Of a stretch of 64,000 bases of DNA, positions 1 to 10,927 are shown one piece after another. The notes under the pieces are model-generated. The model worked only from the letters and a program-made list of their open reading frames with translations. It was not told where the DNA came from and did not search any database. Position numbers and translations under genes: made by a program. Source of the DNA: DASRDU01 sp035560235 (GTDB taxonomy: Bacteria; Acidobacteriota; Blastocatellia; RBC074). Each line of letters starts with the position of its first letter. Positions within the stretch are counted from its first letter, which is position 1. The stretch spans positions 1 to 64,000 of the forward strand of contig DATMAG010000120.1 in NCBI GenBank assembly GCA_035560235.1, read 5' to 3'.

Positions 1-1781
1 TCGCTCGACCACAGCACCTGCCACTCGCATCCGGCAGGCGGCGCCAGCAGCGGTTCGGGCGCAGGATTGAGTTGCAGATCAGCGCCGAAGTTGATGAGCA
101 GCAGCCGGTCGTCATCAGCCTCGCCGAAATAACGCAGCACAAAAGCCTCATCACCAAGCACTGCGCCGTCAGTGCCGCCCGCGCGCTGTGCGCCAAAGAC
201 CGGATCATCGCGCCGCAGCCTGAGCAGGTCGCGGTGCAGTTCATAAACTGCGGAGTGCTTCTGCCGCTCCGACAGATTCAGCTTCGACTGCTCGAATGTC
301 TGCGGATCGCACGGATCATTGAGCACAGCCTGAACTTCAGGCGTGGCGAGACTCGGAAACTGCGAGAGAAATTCGGCGCGTCCCTGGCAGACCAGTTTCC
401 CGAGTTCAGGCTGATGATCGGCGAAGTAAAGAAACGGACTCGAAGCGGCGAATTCCTGCCCCATAAAAAGCATCGGCGTGCCGGGCGCAAGCAGCACGAG
501 CGCGGTCATGGCGCGGTATCGTCCCGGACTCGTCAGCAGGTGACAGCGTTCGCCGCGTCCTGAATTCGCAATCTGATCGTGGTTTTGAATGAAGGTGACA
601 AAGGTTTCGGGCGGCAGCTTCAATGTTGGCGAGCCGCGCCGCTGCTGCTGCCACTTGTACCACTGCCCCTGATAGAGGTAACCGTATTTGACGGCTGAAA
701 TGAACTCCTGCGGGCGACCCAGGTAATCGGTGTAATAGGCTTCGTTGCGCCCGGTCATCGCGACCATCGCGCTGTGATGAAAGTCATCGTTCCACAACCC
801 GTCAATGCCGTAACCGCCTTCAGCAATCGGCCTGACCAGGACTGCTTCCTGCGGTTCGTTTTCAGCAATGATGATCGTTTCGCGCCCGCGCGCGGCGGCC
901 CGGACGCGCTCAGTGATGGCCGCGAGGATGTGACGGTCTGATTCATCGTAAATGTTCTGCGTCGCATCGAGCCGCAACCCGTCGCAGTGAAATTCATCAA
1001 TCCAGTATCCGGCGTTGGCCGTGAAAAATTCGCGCACCGGCCCGCTGTTCTCGCCGTCGTAATTGATCGCTTCGCCCCAGTCGGTCGTGTATCGGTCAGT
1101 GAAATAATCGGCGGCGAATTCCTTCAGGTAATTCCCGTCCGGGCCGAGGTGGTTGTAAACGACATCCAGAATCACGCCAATGCCGAGCGCATGCGCGCGG
1201 TCAACAAAGCGGCGAAAGTCATCCGGCTCACCGTAGAGTCGCGTCGGCGCAAACAGATTCACGCCGTCATAGCCCCAGCCGAAGCGGCCCGGAAAGTCGG
1301 CCACCGGCATGACTTCAAGCACAGTGATGCCGAGCCGCGCCAGTTCGTCGAGTTCACGCATCGCCGCCGCCCACGTGCCTTCGGGCGTGAACGTGCCGAT
1401 GTGCAGTTCGTAAAGCACCTGCCCCCTGAGACTCACGCCGCGCCATTCGTGATCAGTCCAGGTGAAACTGTTCGGATCAATCACCTGCGACGGGCCGTGC
1501 GGGCCTGCGGGCTGAAAGCGCGACGCCGGGTCGGGAAAAAGTCTGTCGCCGCCATCGAGCCTGAACTGATAGCGCGTGCCCGCGCCCGCCGTTTCAATCA
1601 GACCGGAAAAATATCCTCCCGGTTCGGACTGAAGCTCAAAGCTCTGCCCGTCTGCGATGACGACTTCGACCCGGCGGCGCTTCGGCGCCCAGACGCGAAA
1701 GTGTGCGCCGCCCTGCGGCAGCGCTTCAGCGCCGACCATGAGACGACGGCGAGGATCAGCAGCCTGGCCGGTTCCTTCCAT
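1..1781 (-). CDS. treZ: malto-oligosyltrehalose trehalohydrolase, 3' end cut by window edge
   Basis: Hydrolyses maltooligosyl trehalose to free trehalose and a shortened maltooligosaccharide, in the cytoplasm, as the last step of the TreY/TreZ route. The 593 codons present show an N-terminal beta-sandwich (HFRVWAPKR near residue 25) and then a GH13 barrel: YNHLGPDGNY region, nucleophile in DGLRLDA (D272), acid/base in IIAENE (E307) and FIQNHDQIAN with the transition-state Asp. The ATG at 1781 directly follows an in-frame TGA, so the start is firm. The gene lies 17 bp downstream of the DUF2934 gene and close to glgX on the same strand, so a trehalose/glycogen operon is likely. The C-terminus lies left of the window. 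Family call is confident; the lack of a trehalose synthase (TreY) in view is only a window limit. Confidence 0.93.
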   Translation of the reverse strand, partial: MEGTGQAADPRRRLMVGAEALPQGGAHFRVWAPKRRRVEVVIADGQSFELQSEPGGYFSGLIETAGAGTRYQFRLDGGDRLFPDPASRFQPAGPHGPSQVIDPNSFTWTDHEWRGVSLRGQVLYELHIGTFTPEGTWAAAMRELDELARLGITVLEVMPVADFPGRFGWGYDGVNLFAPTRLYGEPDDFRRFVDRAHALGIGVILDVVYNHLGPDGNYLKEFAADYFTDRYTTDWGEAINYDGENSGPVREFFTANAGYWIDEFHCDGLRLDATQNIYDESDRHILAAITERVRAAARGRETIIIAENEPQEAVLVRPIAEGGYGIDGLWNDDFHHSAMVAMTGRNEAYYTDYLGRPQEFISAVKYGYLYQGQWYKWQQQRRGSPTLKLPPETFVTFIQNHDQIANSGRGERCHLLTSPGRYRAMTALVLLAPGTPMLFMGQEFAASSPFLYFADHQPELGKLVCQGRAEFLSQFPSLATPEVQAVLNDPCDPQTFEQSKLNLSERQKHSAVYELHRDLLRLRRDDPVFGAQRAGGTDGAVLGDEAFVLRYFGEADDDRLLLINFGADLQLNPAPEPLLAPPAGCEWQVLWSS

Positions 1782-1798
1782 AATGAATCAGCCGCGAA

Positions 1799-2170
1799 TC
1801 AGCGATTCGCCGGCTGCCGTTTGCTGGTCGTGGTTCTGGTGGCGCGAGGTGACTTCTTCTCCTCTTTTCCACCTGCGGCGGCCTGCGTTGTGCTCTCGGC
1901 TGCCGCAGTGCGGCGGCGACGGTTCGCAGTCTTCTGCATTTCGGCATTGTCCTGTTCCGGCGTGCCGAGCGCCGCCAGGATTTCGGCTTCGGCCTGAAAC
2001 CAGTCGCTCAGCGCGTCCCCGCCGTCGCCGCGCTGCAGGTAAAGTTCATAGGCCCGCTGCCTGATCCGCTCTTCGCGGCTGAGCGGCTCTGCCATCTCTG
2101 ACGCAGTCGGCGGCTGCTTCCCGGCAGGCGTTTCAGCCATCAGTTCATCATGTTTCTTTCGCGGTTTCAT
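1799..2170 (-). CDS. DUF2934 domain protein
   Basis: Small cytoplasmic protein of 123 residues and unknown function. The central segment around REERIRQRAYELYLQRGD, followed by DWFQAEAEI, matches the DUF2934 pattern (a short helical motif with AYELY, RG and DW.QAE). The C-terminal third is lysine/arginine- and alanine-rich with RRRR and ends basic, so nucleic-acid contact is possible but unproven. The start at 2170 was chosen over longer upstream options because GGAGGACACG precedes it at good spacing. It sits between glgX and treZ on the same strand, 17 bp before treZ. Genes of this family commonly sit beside trehalose and glycogen genes in acidobacteria and proteobacteria; that is family knowledge, not shown here. 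Confidence 0.8.
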   Translation of the reverse strand: MKPRKKHDELMAETPAGKQPPTASEMAEPLSREERIRQRAYELYLQRGDGGDALSDWFQAEAEILAALGTPEQDNAEMQKTANRRRRTAAAESTTQAAAGGKEEKKSPRATRTTTSKRQPANR

Positions 2171-2217
2171 CTCGTGTCCTCCGTTTTTTATGTTTTGTTT
2201 TGACAGAAAGAAAACAG

Positions 2218-2365
2218 CCACGAATGAACACGAAGCTGCACGAATGAGGATCCCGAACAAACATCAGGGATGAACAGGATTATCCTGATAAAGGCTTGTC
2301 TCATCCTGACCATCCTGCAAATCCTGGCGCAAAACTCTTCGTGCTTCTTCGTGTGGCTTTGTGAA
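2218..2365. repeat. cluster of word-like intergenic repeats (CACGAATGAACACGAA and ATCCTG families)
   Basis: Between glgX and the DUF2934 gene. The word CACGAATGAACACGAA occurs at 2219 and again near 20187, 31163 and (inverted) 31273. A second unit at 2262-2328 repeats ATCCTG/CAGGAT words in inverted order, and 2339-2365 repeats CTTCGTG. No open frame with coding character crosses it. Function unknown. Confidence 0.7.
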
Positions 2366-2371
2366 TCGGCT

Positions 2372-4510
2372 TTACCCGGCCCGGCGCAGGCGAAAGAGCG
2401 CCAGCGAACGCGCCGCCATTTCCCATGCGCTGCCGCCGCCGCGCAGCACCGGCTTGTCGGGCCGGCCTGTCGGGTGCCGCGTATCGAGAATCAGTTCCCA
2501 TTCGACATCATCGCGATGCGCGGGCAGCGTGAACTGAAGCGGTTCGTGATGCGCGTTCATCAGAATCAGCAGCGTGTCATCAATGATCTGATTGCCGAAA
2601 CGATCAACCTCTTCGATTGCATCGCCGGCCAGCCGCAGGCTGATGGAATGCGCCAGCGGATTGTTCCAGTCCTCTTCGGTCATCTCCTGTCCGTCGGCGC
2701 GGAACCAGACCAGATCGCGGATTTCGGAGCCGCGAATGCGCCGCCCCTGAAAAAACTTGCGCCGCCGCAGCACCGGATGTTCATGAAAAAGCTGAATTAC
2801 GTGGCGCGTGAATGCGAGCAGCCGCTCCTTCTCCTCATCCGGTTGCCAGTCGAGCCACGAGAGTTCGTTGTCCTGACAGTAGGTGTTGTTGTTGCCCTGC
2901 TGCGTGCGACTGAGTTCATCTCCGGCCTGGAGCATCGGCACGCCCTGCGAGAGCAGCAGCGTGGCCAGAAAGTTCCGCTGCTGTCGCGCCCGCAGTTCAA
3001 GCACCGCCGGATTATCGGTCGGCCCTTCGACGCCGCAGTTCCAGCTCAGGTTGTGATCGTGCCCGTCGCGGTTGTCGCTCAGATTGGCTTCGTTGTGCTT
3101 CTCGTTGTAACTGACCAGATCGCGCAGCGTGAAGCCGTCGTGCGCCGTAATGAAGTTGATGCTCGCATACGGACGCCGCCCGCCGCGTTCATAGAGATCG
3201 CTGCTGCCCGTCAGCCGGTAAGCGAGATCAGAGATCAGCCCGTCATCGCCCCGCCAGAAGCCTCTGACCGTGTCGCGGTAAATTCCGTTCCATTCGGCCC
3301 AGAGGACAGGGAAGTTGCCGACCTGATAACCACCCTCACCAAGATCCCAGGGTTCAGCGATCAGCTTGACCTGACTCAGCACCGGATCCTGATGAATGAT
3401 GTCGAAGAACGCGCCGAGCCGGTCAACTTCGTGCAGTTCGCGCGCGAGCGCCGCCGCCAGATCGAAGCGGAACCCGTCCACGTGCATCTCCTGCACCCAG
3501 TACCGCAGGCTGTCCATAATCAGCTGCAGCGTGCGCGGGTGCGTCATATTGAGCGTGTTGCCGCACCCGGTGTAATCCATGTAATAACGCTGATTCCCGG
3601 GCACCAGCCGGTAATAGGCCGCGTTGTCAATTCCGCGAAAACAGAGCGTCGGTCCCAGGTGATTGCCTTCGCCGGTGTGGTTGTAAACCACATCGAGGAT
3701 GACCTCGATGCCCGCCGCGTGCAGCGCCCGGACCATCTGCTTGAATTCGTTCACCTGCTCACCCGTGCAGCCGCTCGATGAATAGCGACAGTCCGGCGCG
3801 AAAAAACCAATCGAGTTGTAGCCCCAGTAATTGGTCAGGCCCTCGTCGAGCAGATGCTTGTCAATCACGAACTGATGCACGGGCAGCAGTTCAACTGCCG
3901 TGATCCCCAGATTTTTCAGATATTCGATCACCGCCGGGTGCGCGAGTCCCGCGTAAGTGCCGCGCAGCTTTTCGGGCACTGCCGGATGTTGCATCGTGAA
4001 GCCTCTGACGTGCAGTTCGTAAATCAGCGTCCGGTGCCAGGGCGTTCGCAGCGGCGCATCGCCTTCCCAGTCGAAGGTTGAATCGGTGACGACACACTTC
4101 GGCAGCCCGGCGGCGCTGTCGCGTTCATCACGCGACAAATCTGCCCGCGGATCACCGATGGTGTAGCCGAAGAGCGCATCGCTCCACTGAATATGGCCGT
4201 TGATCGCCCGCGCATACGGATCGAGCAGCAGCTTCGCCGGATTGAAACGATGTCCGGCCTGCGGCTCATACGGCCCGTGAACGCGATAACCATACAGCAT
4301 TCCCGGCCTGGCGTCGGGCAGATAAACGTGCCAGACGTGATCGGTCTGTTCTCTCACCCGGATGACGTCAGTCTGCCGCGTCGGATCATCACGATCGAAG
4401 AGGCATAGCTCAACTGCCGTCGCATTCTCAGAAAAAAGAGCAAAGTTGACCCCGGCACCATCATAAGTCGCGCCGAGCGGGTAAGGTTGTCCAGGCCAGG
4501 TTTTCATCAT
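2372..4510 (-). CDS. glgX: glycogen debranching enzyme GlgX/TreX
   Basis: Cytoplasmic GH13_11 isoamylase-type enzyme that cleaves alpha-1,6 branches of glycogen or limit dextrins. Full length at 712 residues. It has an N-terminal CBM48-like domain (YPLGATYDGAGVNFALFSE), the barrel motif DVVYNHTGEG, nucleophile in DGFRFDLA (D350), acid/base in IAEPWDLG (E386), the third acid in FITAHDGFT, and a C-terminal beta domain. Two ATG codons lie in tandem at 4510 and 4507; the first was taken. With treZ downstream on the same strand, the TreX role in the TreX-TreY-TreZ trehalose pathway is likely, though a pure glycogen-breakdown role cannot be excluded. A long open frame on the opposite strand over the same region is a GC-bias shadow. 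Confidence 0.94.
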   Translation of the reverse strand: MMKTWPGQPYPLGATYDGAGVNFALFSENATAVELCLFDRDDPTRQTDVIRVREQTDHVWHVYLPDARPGMLYGYRVHGPYEPQAGHRFNPAKLLLDPYARAINGHIQWSDALFGYTIGDPRADLSRDERDSAAGLPKCVVTDSTFDWEGDAPLRTPWHRTLIYELHVRGFTMQHPAVPEKLRGTYAGLAHPAVIEYLKNLGITAVELLPVHQFVIDKHLLDEGLTNYWGYNSIGFFAPDCRYSSSGCTGEQVNEFKQMVRALHAAGIEVILDVVYNHTGEGNHLGPTLCFRGIDNAAYYRLVPGNQRYYMDYTGCGNTLNMTHPRTLQLIMDSLRYWVQEMHVDGFRFDLAAALARELHEVDRLGAFFDIIHQDPVLSQVKLIAEPWDLGEGGYQVGNFPVLWAEWNGIYRDTVRGFWRGDDGLISDLAYRLTGSSDLYERGGRRPYASINFITAHDGFTLRDLVSYNEKHNEANLSDNRDGHDHNLSWNCGVEGPTDNPAVLELRARQQRNFLATLLLSQGVPMLQAGDELSRTQQGNNNTYCQDNELSWLDWQPDEEKERLLAFTRHVIQLFHEHPVLRRRKFFQGRRIRGSEIRDLVWFRADGQEMTEEDWNNPLAHSISLRLAGDAIEEVDRFGNQIIDDTLLILMNAHHEPLQFTLPAHRDDVEWELILDTRHPTGRPDKPVLRGGGSAWEMAARSLALFRLRRAG

Positions 4511-4631
4511 TCGGTTTCATCTTTCAGAGACAGTCTTCGGGCTTCCCGACAGCGGCGACTCAATGAGCAAGCAGCGTTCCAGCGTTCAGATGAATTAACC
4601 TCACGGGCGCGGGGCAAAGTGAGTCTGCGCC

Positions 4632-4713
4632 TTCTCAATTTTCAATTCTCAAATCCCGGCAGCAGATTCCTCCCTGCACAATAATGGAGAGTGGAGAGTT
4701 GAGAATTGAGAAT
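4632..4713. repeat. inverted CTCAATTTTCAATTCTC repeat
   Basis: Left arm TTCTCAATTTTCAATTCTCA at 4632-4651 and a near-complementary right arm AGAGTTGAGAATTGAGAA at about 4695-4713. A related unit lies at 45866-45899. AT-rich relative to its surroundings and noncoding. Confidence 0.6.
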
Positions 4714-4819
4714 GGCCGGGTGCTTTACACTCCTGCGCTGAACAATGCCGCTGCCGGGTGCTGCGCTGATCGTACAGTTTCAGCATGGCGTTTGCAGCAC
4801 TGGCGTGAGAAAGGCTGAA

Positions 4820-4855
4820 CTGTTCTGTTCCTTAGCCCGGGTCTGGTCAGAACAG
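4820..4855. promoter_or_regulatory. inverted repeat CTGTTCTG-N20-CAGAACAG, possible operator
   Basis: Perfect 8-bp arms at 4820-4827 and 4848-4855, 50 bp upstream of the DUF1003 start and flanked by two copies of TACAGTTT. The spacing is long for a simple dimer site, so it could be two half-sites or a weak RNA hairpin. No regulator can be named. Confidence 0.3.
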
Positions 4856-4905
4856 TACAGTTTGTGTATCGCCGCGGAACAGCGGCCTGGAATGATTAAG
4901 ACAGA

Positions 4906-5604
4906 ATGAACCATCAGAACGGCAGGAGAGGAACAATCCGTAAAGCAGAGCCGCAGAGTGAAATCGTGCGGCGAAATTTCCAGGCAGTCACTGAAATGCA
5001 GCAGCGCACCGATGCGGCGCGCTCAAAGCAGGAGCGCATTGCTGACTGGATTACGATGTTCTCCGGTTCGATGGGCTTCGTTTATCTTCACGCCATCTGG
5101 TTTGCGGTCTGGATTCTGCTCAATGTCGGGCTGCTGGATATTCCGTATCTGACGCAGTTCGATCCGTATCCGTTTGGGCTGCTGACGCTCGTGGTGTCGC
5201 TTGAAGCGATCTTTCTTTCGACCTTCGTGCTGATTTCACAGAACCGGCAGGCCCGGATTGCCGAGCGGCGCACCGAACTGGATCTGCAGATCAACCTGCT
5301 CTCAGAGCAGAAGACGGCCAAGATCATCGAAATGCTTGATCGCATCGTCGAACAGCTCAATGCGATGAACAACTCCTTTCACGTCCCGCGCGACAGTGAA
5401 GCCGCCGCGCTCAAAGTTTCGCCTCAGCCTGAAGAGGTGATGCAGGTCATTGATGACTGCGCTCAGGAGGAGAATGGACAGGCTGAAGACGACTCTGAGC
5501 AAACGCCGGAAGCCTGCGCTGCCCCGCAGAAATCGGCGCGCAATGAAACCGAAGAGGCTGCTGCCGGAGTTCAGGCAGGAAATCAGAAGGAGCGCCGGGA
5601 GTAA
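4906..5604 (+). CDS. DUF1003 membrane protein
   Basis: Inner-membrane protein of 232 residues and unknown function. The family core is clear: ERIADWITMFSGSMGFVYLH leads into a first hydrophobic helix (about residues 55-78), then PYPFGLLTLVVSLEAIFLST forms the second (about 90-112), followed by the conserved QNRQ and a charged cytoplasmic helix with RTELDLQINLLSEQK. The C-terminal 60 residues are acidic and disordered-looking and are probably not conserved. The stop is 5 bp before the cardiolipin synthase start, so the two are co-transcribed. Membrane and lipid genes side by side suggest an envelope role, which is inference only. Confidence 0.85.
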   Translation: MNHQNGRRGTIRKAEPQSEIVRRNFQAVTEMQQRTDAARSKQERIADWITMFSGSMGFVYLHAIWFAVWILLNVGLLDIPYLTQFDPYPFGLLTLVVSLEAIFLSTFVLISQNRQARIAERRTELDLQINLLSEQKTAKIIEMLDRIVEQLNAMNNSFHVPRDSEAAALKVSPQPEEVMQVIDDCAQEENGQAEDDSEQTPEACAAPQKSARNETEEAAAGVQAGNQKERRE

Positions 5605-5609
5605 ACGAA

Positions 5610-7052
5610 ATGCCCGTCACCGCGGATCCTGTTTCAGAGGACAAGAAACCTGAGTCTGTTTCAGCCGAACCACTGCGGCGGGCGCTGGATGAGGCAAAAA
5701 GAGAGGCGCAGTCGTCAGGAACTTTTTCGCGGCTGCGCGGCCTGATCTGGACGCAGTGGCTGTGGCTGCTGATTCAGGCAGCCGAGCTGACCTGGAAACA
5801 ATGGCTCGGCCTGATCGCCCTGCTGACAGCCGCCTTCATCCTCTGGCTCTTCCGGCCCATCGAAAAGGAGCCGGAATACGGCCTCGATCACGAATTCGCC
5901 ATCGCTTCAGATGAATTCCTGCCTTCGATTTCCGGCGCAACCGACACGCCTTTTCTGCCGGGCAACCGGATAGACATTCTCAACAACGGCGATCAGTTCT
6001 ATCCGGCCATGCTCACGGCCATCAGTCAGGCACAGCAGTCAATCACGATTGAAGCATACATTTACTGGGCCGGAGAGATCGGACGCCGCTTTGCCGAAGC
6101 CCTGGCAGCAAAGGCGCGCGCCGGGCTGCCGGTCAGAATCCTGCTCGATGCCGTCGGCTCGGCCACGATCAGCGATGAGATTCTCAGCACGCTCAGGGCG
6201 GGCGGCTGTCAGGTGGCATGGTATCACCCGATTCGCTGGTACACGCTCAAACGCACCAACAATCGCACGCATCGCAAATCGCTGATCGTGGACGGGCGGA
6301 TCGGTTTCACCGGCGGCGCGGGCATTGCGGATCAGTGGCTCGGCCACGCGCAGGATCCCGAACACTGGCGCGACATTCAGATTCGCATCGAAGGCCCCGC
6401 AGTGACGCCGCTGCAAAGCGCCTTCGCCCGCAACTGGCTGGAAACGACCGGCGAGATGATTTCAGGGCCGCGCTACTATCCGCAGCCCGAACCTGCCGGA
6501 ACGCTCGCCGTGCAGTCAATTCTCAGCTCGCCGGAAACAGGCTCCTCGACGGTGCGAACGATGTACTATCTCTCCATCGTCTGCGCCCGCCGGTCAATCT
6601 TCATTGCCAACCCGTACTTCGTGCCGGACGAAAACGCGATCAGAATTCTGGTAGCGGCCAGAAAACGCGGCGTGGACGTGAAGATCATGGTTTCCGGACG
6701 TTACAACGATAACTGGCTGGCGCGACACAACAGCACGCGTTTATACCGAAGACTGCTTGAAGCCGGGGTGGAGATTTATGAATATAACCGGACGATGCTG
6801 CATCAGAAGTACATGGTCTGTGACGGCCTGTGGTCAACTGTCGGGACGACGAACTTCGATAACCGTTCATTCGCGCTCAACGATGAAAACAACGTCTGCG
6901 TTTATGACCGCGCCTTCGCCGCACAGTGGGAAGAGATTTTTCGGCAGGATCTGATCGCCGCTGCCCGCGTCACCTTTGAAGACTGGCAGAGCCGCGGACT
7001 GCTGAGGAAACTCAGTGAACTCATTGCCGCGCTCCTGCAGGATCAGGTCTGA
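5610..7052 (+). CDS. cls: cardiolipin synthase-like phospholipase D protein
   Basis: Condenses phosphatidylglycerol (or PG with PE) to cardiolipin at the inner membrane. 480 residues. A membrane segment rich in Trp and Leu lies at about residues 45-90, followed by two PLD domains with complete HKD motifs: HRKSLIVDG with H221/K223/D228 then GFTGG, and HQKYMVCDG with H398/K400/D405 then TTNFDNRSF. The start has CGGGAG seven bases upstream. It lies 5 bp after the DUF1003 gene and 27 bp before the LOG-family gene. With only about 90 residues before the PLD core it resembles bacterial ClsA/ClsB types; which donor lipid it uses cannot be read from sequence. Confidence 0.88.
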   Translation: MPVTADPVSEDKKPESVSAEPLRRALDEAKREAQSSGTFSRLRGLIWTQWLWLLIQAAELTWKQWLGLIALLTAAFILWLFRPIEKEPEYGLDHEFAIASDEFLPSISGATDTPFLPGNRIDILNNGDQFYPAMLTAISQAQQSITIEAYIYWAGEIGRRFAEALAAKARAGLPVRILLDAVGSATISDEILSTLRAGGCQVAWYHPIRWYTLKRTNNRTHRKSLIVDGRIGFTGGAGIADQWLGHAQDPEHWRDIQIRIEGPAVTPLQSAFARNWLETTGEMISGPRYYPQPEPAGTLAVQSILSSPETGSSTVRTMYYLSIVCARRSIFIANPYFVPDENAIRILVAARKRGVDVKIMVSGRYNDNWLARHNSTRLYRRLLEAGVEIYEYNRTMLHQKYMVCDGLWSTVGTTNFDNRSFALNDENNVCVYDRAFAAQWEEIFRQDLIAAARVTFEDWQSRGLLRKLSELIAALLQDQV

Positions 7053-7079
7053 GGAGCGACAGCTTCAGAAAGTGAAATC

Positions 7080-7943
7080 ATGTCAGAACCGGACAAGCCC
7101 GATCATCTCACGCTCTCTTATCTCAATCCGCAGTTTCTCAAAAGCCCGCCCGCCAGAGCGATTCGCATTCTGGCCGAATATCTGGAACCGGCGGAACGAC
7201 TGCACCGGGCGCGGGTGCGCGACACGATTGTCTTTTTCGGGTCGGCGCGTTCGATCTCTCCCGAAGAGGCCGGGCAGCGAATGACCGCTGCGAGAGCCGC
7301 GATTGAACAGGCCGACACACTCACGCCCGAACTGGCCGAGGCGGAGCGGCGCGCTGAAGCTGCCGTCAGATTGTCGCGTTACTATCAGGACGCGGTCGAA
7401 CTGGCGCGCCGGATGACGGCCTGGTCGAAGTCGCTGACGAGCAACCGCCATTTCATCATCTGTTCAGGCGGTTCGGGCGGGATGATGGAGGCCGCCAATC
7501 GCGGCGCTTCGCTGGCCGGTGGCCGCTCGATCGGGCTGCACATTCATCTTTCGACCGAAGAGGATGTCAACCCTTACGTCTCGCGCGATCTGATCTTCAC
7601 GTTTCACTACTTCTTCATGCGCAAGTTCTGGTTCGTCTATCCGGCCAAGGCGCTGGTGATCTTTCCCGGCGGGTTCGGAACGATGGATGAACTCTTTGAA
7701 GTGCTGACGCTGATTCAGACCCGAAAGCCGAGCAAGACGATGCCGGTGGTGCTGTTTGGCGCGCAGTTCTGGAATGAAATCGTCAACTTCGAAGCGATGG
7801 CGCGCTGGGGCGTCATCAGCCCGGCTGATCTCAGCCTCTTTCTCAGAACCGATTCGGTTGATGAAGCTTTTACATATCTGACGACCCGGCTTGAGGAACT
7901 CTATCTCTCACCTGAAAAGCTCGATGAAGTGAAGCTCACCTGA
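7080..7943 (+). CDS. LOG-family nucleotide phosphoribohydrolase-like protein
   Basis: Rossmann-fold protein of the TIGR00730/lysine-decarboxylase-like group; characterised members release free bases from nucleoside monophosphates (LonelyGuy, PpnN). 287 residues. Visible motifs are FFGSAR near residue 55, ICSGGSGGMMEAANRGA (phosphate-binding and catalytic loop) and PGGFGTMDE at 196-204. The N-terminal 50 residues, and an insert of about 45 residues after FFGSARS rich in Ala and Glu, are longer than in the short plant-type LOGs. ATG at 7080 follows GAGGAGC at rather long spacing. Same orientation as cls and probably the last gene of that operon. The precise substrate is not predictable. Confidence 0.85.
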   Translation: MSEPDKPDHLTLSYLNPQFLKSPPARAIRILAEYLEPAERLHRARVRDTIVFFGSARSISPEEAGQRMTAARAAIEQADTLTPELAEAERRAEAAVRLSRYYQDAVELARRMTAWSKSLTSNRHFIICSGGSGGMMEAANRGASLAGGRSIGLHIHLSTEEDVNPYVSRDLIFTFHYFFMRKFWFVYPAKALVIFPGGFGTMDELFEVLTLIQTRKPSKTMPVVLFGAQFWNEIVNFEAMARWGVISPADLSLFLRTDSVDEAFTYLTTRLEELYLSPEKLDEVKLT

Positions 7944-8190
7944 AATCCATCGGCACATCGTTTGCTCATTTGAAAGAGCAGCACAACGAGACAACAAAGA
8001 AAGTCGGAGAGTGCGCAGTCAGCGTTAGTTCTCAGATTCGTTGCGGGATTTTCCATTCGCCGATGAGTGTAATTGCTCACCAGCGAATGTAATTTCACGG
8101 TACGGCCTGTTCTGATTCAGGTCGTGCTGCTGCACGAATCATAACGACTTTATTCCGGATGTTCACTGAATCTTTGCCGGGGGAATCAAC

Positions 8191-8766
8191 ATGATTCTGG
8201 TTATGAAACAAAACTGGTGGATGCTGGCGTTGCGCGGACTGGCAGGGGTGCTGTTCGGACTGGCGACTTTCATCTGGCCGGGAGTCACACTGCTTGCGCT
8301 GATGACGCTGTTCGGCGTCTATGCGCTGGTGGACGGAATCCTTGCGCTGATTGCAGCGTTCAGTCGCGACACTGAACGACATCGCTGGTGGGCGCTGCTG
8401 GCCGAAGGGCTGGCGGGCATAGCCATTGCCATTATCACCTTCATCTGGCCCGGCATCACGGCATTCGGGCTGGTGTATCTGATCGCCTTCTGGGCCTTCG
8501 TAACCGGCATCTTTGAAATCATCACCGCCATCAGACTGCGCCGCGAAATCACGGGCGAATGGCTGATGGGGCTGGCCGGAGTGCTGTCAATTCTCTTCGC
8601 TGTGCTGCTGGCAATCTGGCCGCTGGCCGGCGCTCTTTCAGTGTTGTGGCTGATCGGCGCTTACGCAATCTTTTTCGGCGGGCTGATGATTGCGCTCGCC
8701 TTCAGGCTGCGCGGCAGACGCGAACCGGGCGATCAGATTCATCACACTCCGGCAGCAGTTCATTGA
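8191..8766 (+). CDS. HdeD/DUF308 family membrane protein
   Basis: Six-helix inner-membrane protein of 191 residues built of three DUF308 repeats, each with a pattern like GLATFIWPGVT, VYALVDGIL and GIAIAIITFIWPG. E. coli HdeD contributes to acid resistance at high cell density, and related copies sit in transferable heat-resistance islands. The start at 8191 has a GGGGG box eight bases upstream; an internal ATG five codons later is less well placed. A strong hairpin follows at 8770-8798 before dnaK. Its position immediately ahead of a chaperone/protease block fits a stress role, inferred from context. Confidence 0.85.
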   Translation: MILVMKQNWWMLALRGLAGVLFGLATFIWPGVTLLALMTLFGVYALVDGILALIAAFSRDTERHRWWALLAEGLAGIAIAIITFIWPGITAFGLVYLIAFWAFVTGIFEIITAIRLRREITGEWLMGLAGVLSILFAVLLAIWPLAGALSVLWLIGAYAIFFGGLMIALAFRLRGRREPGDQIHHTPAAVH

Positions 8767-8769
8767 ACC

Positions 8770-8808
8770 CCCGGGAGCGCGAGCTTCCCGCTCCCGGGCA
8801 GTGATTTT
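8770..8808 (+). terminator. hairpin with T-run between hdeD-like gene and dnaK
   Basis: Perfect 10-bp stem CCCGGGAGCG (8770-8779) with CGCTCCCGGG (8789-8798), 9-nt loop, then CAGTGATTTTT. The T-run begins several bases after the stem, so it may terminate weakly or act as a leader hairpin of the dnaK mRNA, whose ATG is only 25 bases on. Confidence 0.55.
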
Positions 8809-8823
8809 TGAACGAGGCGGATT

Positions 8824-10731
<1,908 letters not shown>

Positions 10732-10927
10732 TGAGCGCGGCGACGGGCTTCGGTTCGCTGCTGACTGACTGATGCCGTCATTCAGGATGCGAAGGTTACC
10801 GGTGAGGCCGGGCCTCTGTTGTCTCAACAAAGGCGGCGCAGCCGGGCCATCGTTCATCGGGAATGGCCTCTCAGCCGGACAGCAGCGAACTGAGGGTGAA
10901 CCAGACAGCGTTAACGACGGGGATGTG

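Larger units (their letters stand above)
4511..4905. other. divergent intergenic region between glgX and the DUF1003 gene
   Basis: 395 bp without a credible gene. It must carry promoters for both directions. It holds a CTCAATTTTCAATTCTC-type inverted repeat (4632-4713), a direct repeat of TACAGTTT (about 4774 and 4856) and an 8-bp inverted repeat described separately. No sigma-70 boxes were clear enough to call. Confidence 0.5.

Noticed and set aside
987..1997. Plus-strand frame of 336 codons antisense to treZ
   Set aside because: No domain, very Arg/Ala/Val-rich, and the real minus-strand gene has all catalytic motifs.
2270..3781. Plus-strand frame of 503 codons antisense to glgX
   Set aside because: Same reason: the glgX product is complete with its catalytic residues, and this frame starts inside an intergenic repeat.
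8808..8823. Search for a CIRCE or HAIR operator before dnaK
   Set aside because: No TTAGCACTC-N9-GAGTGCTAA or CTTGAGT-N7-ACTCAAG dyad is present in the upstream 250 bp, so HrcA or HspR control is not supported.
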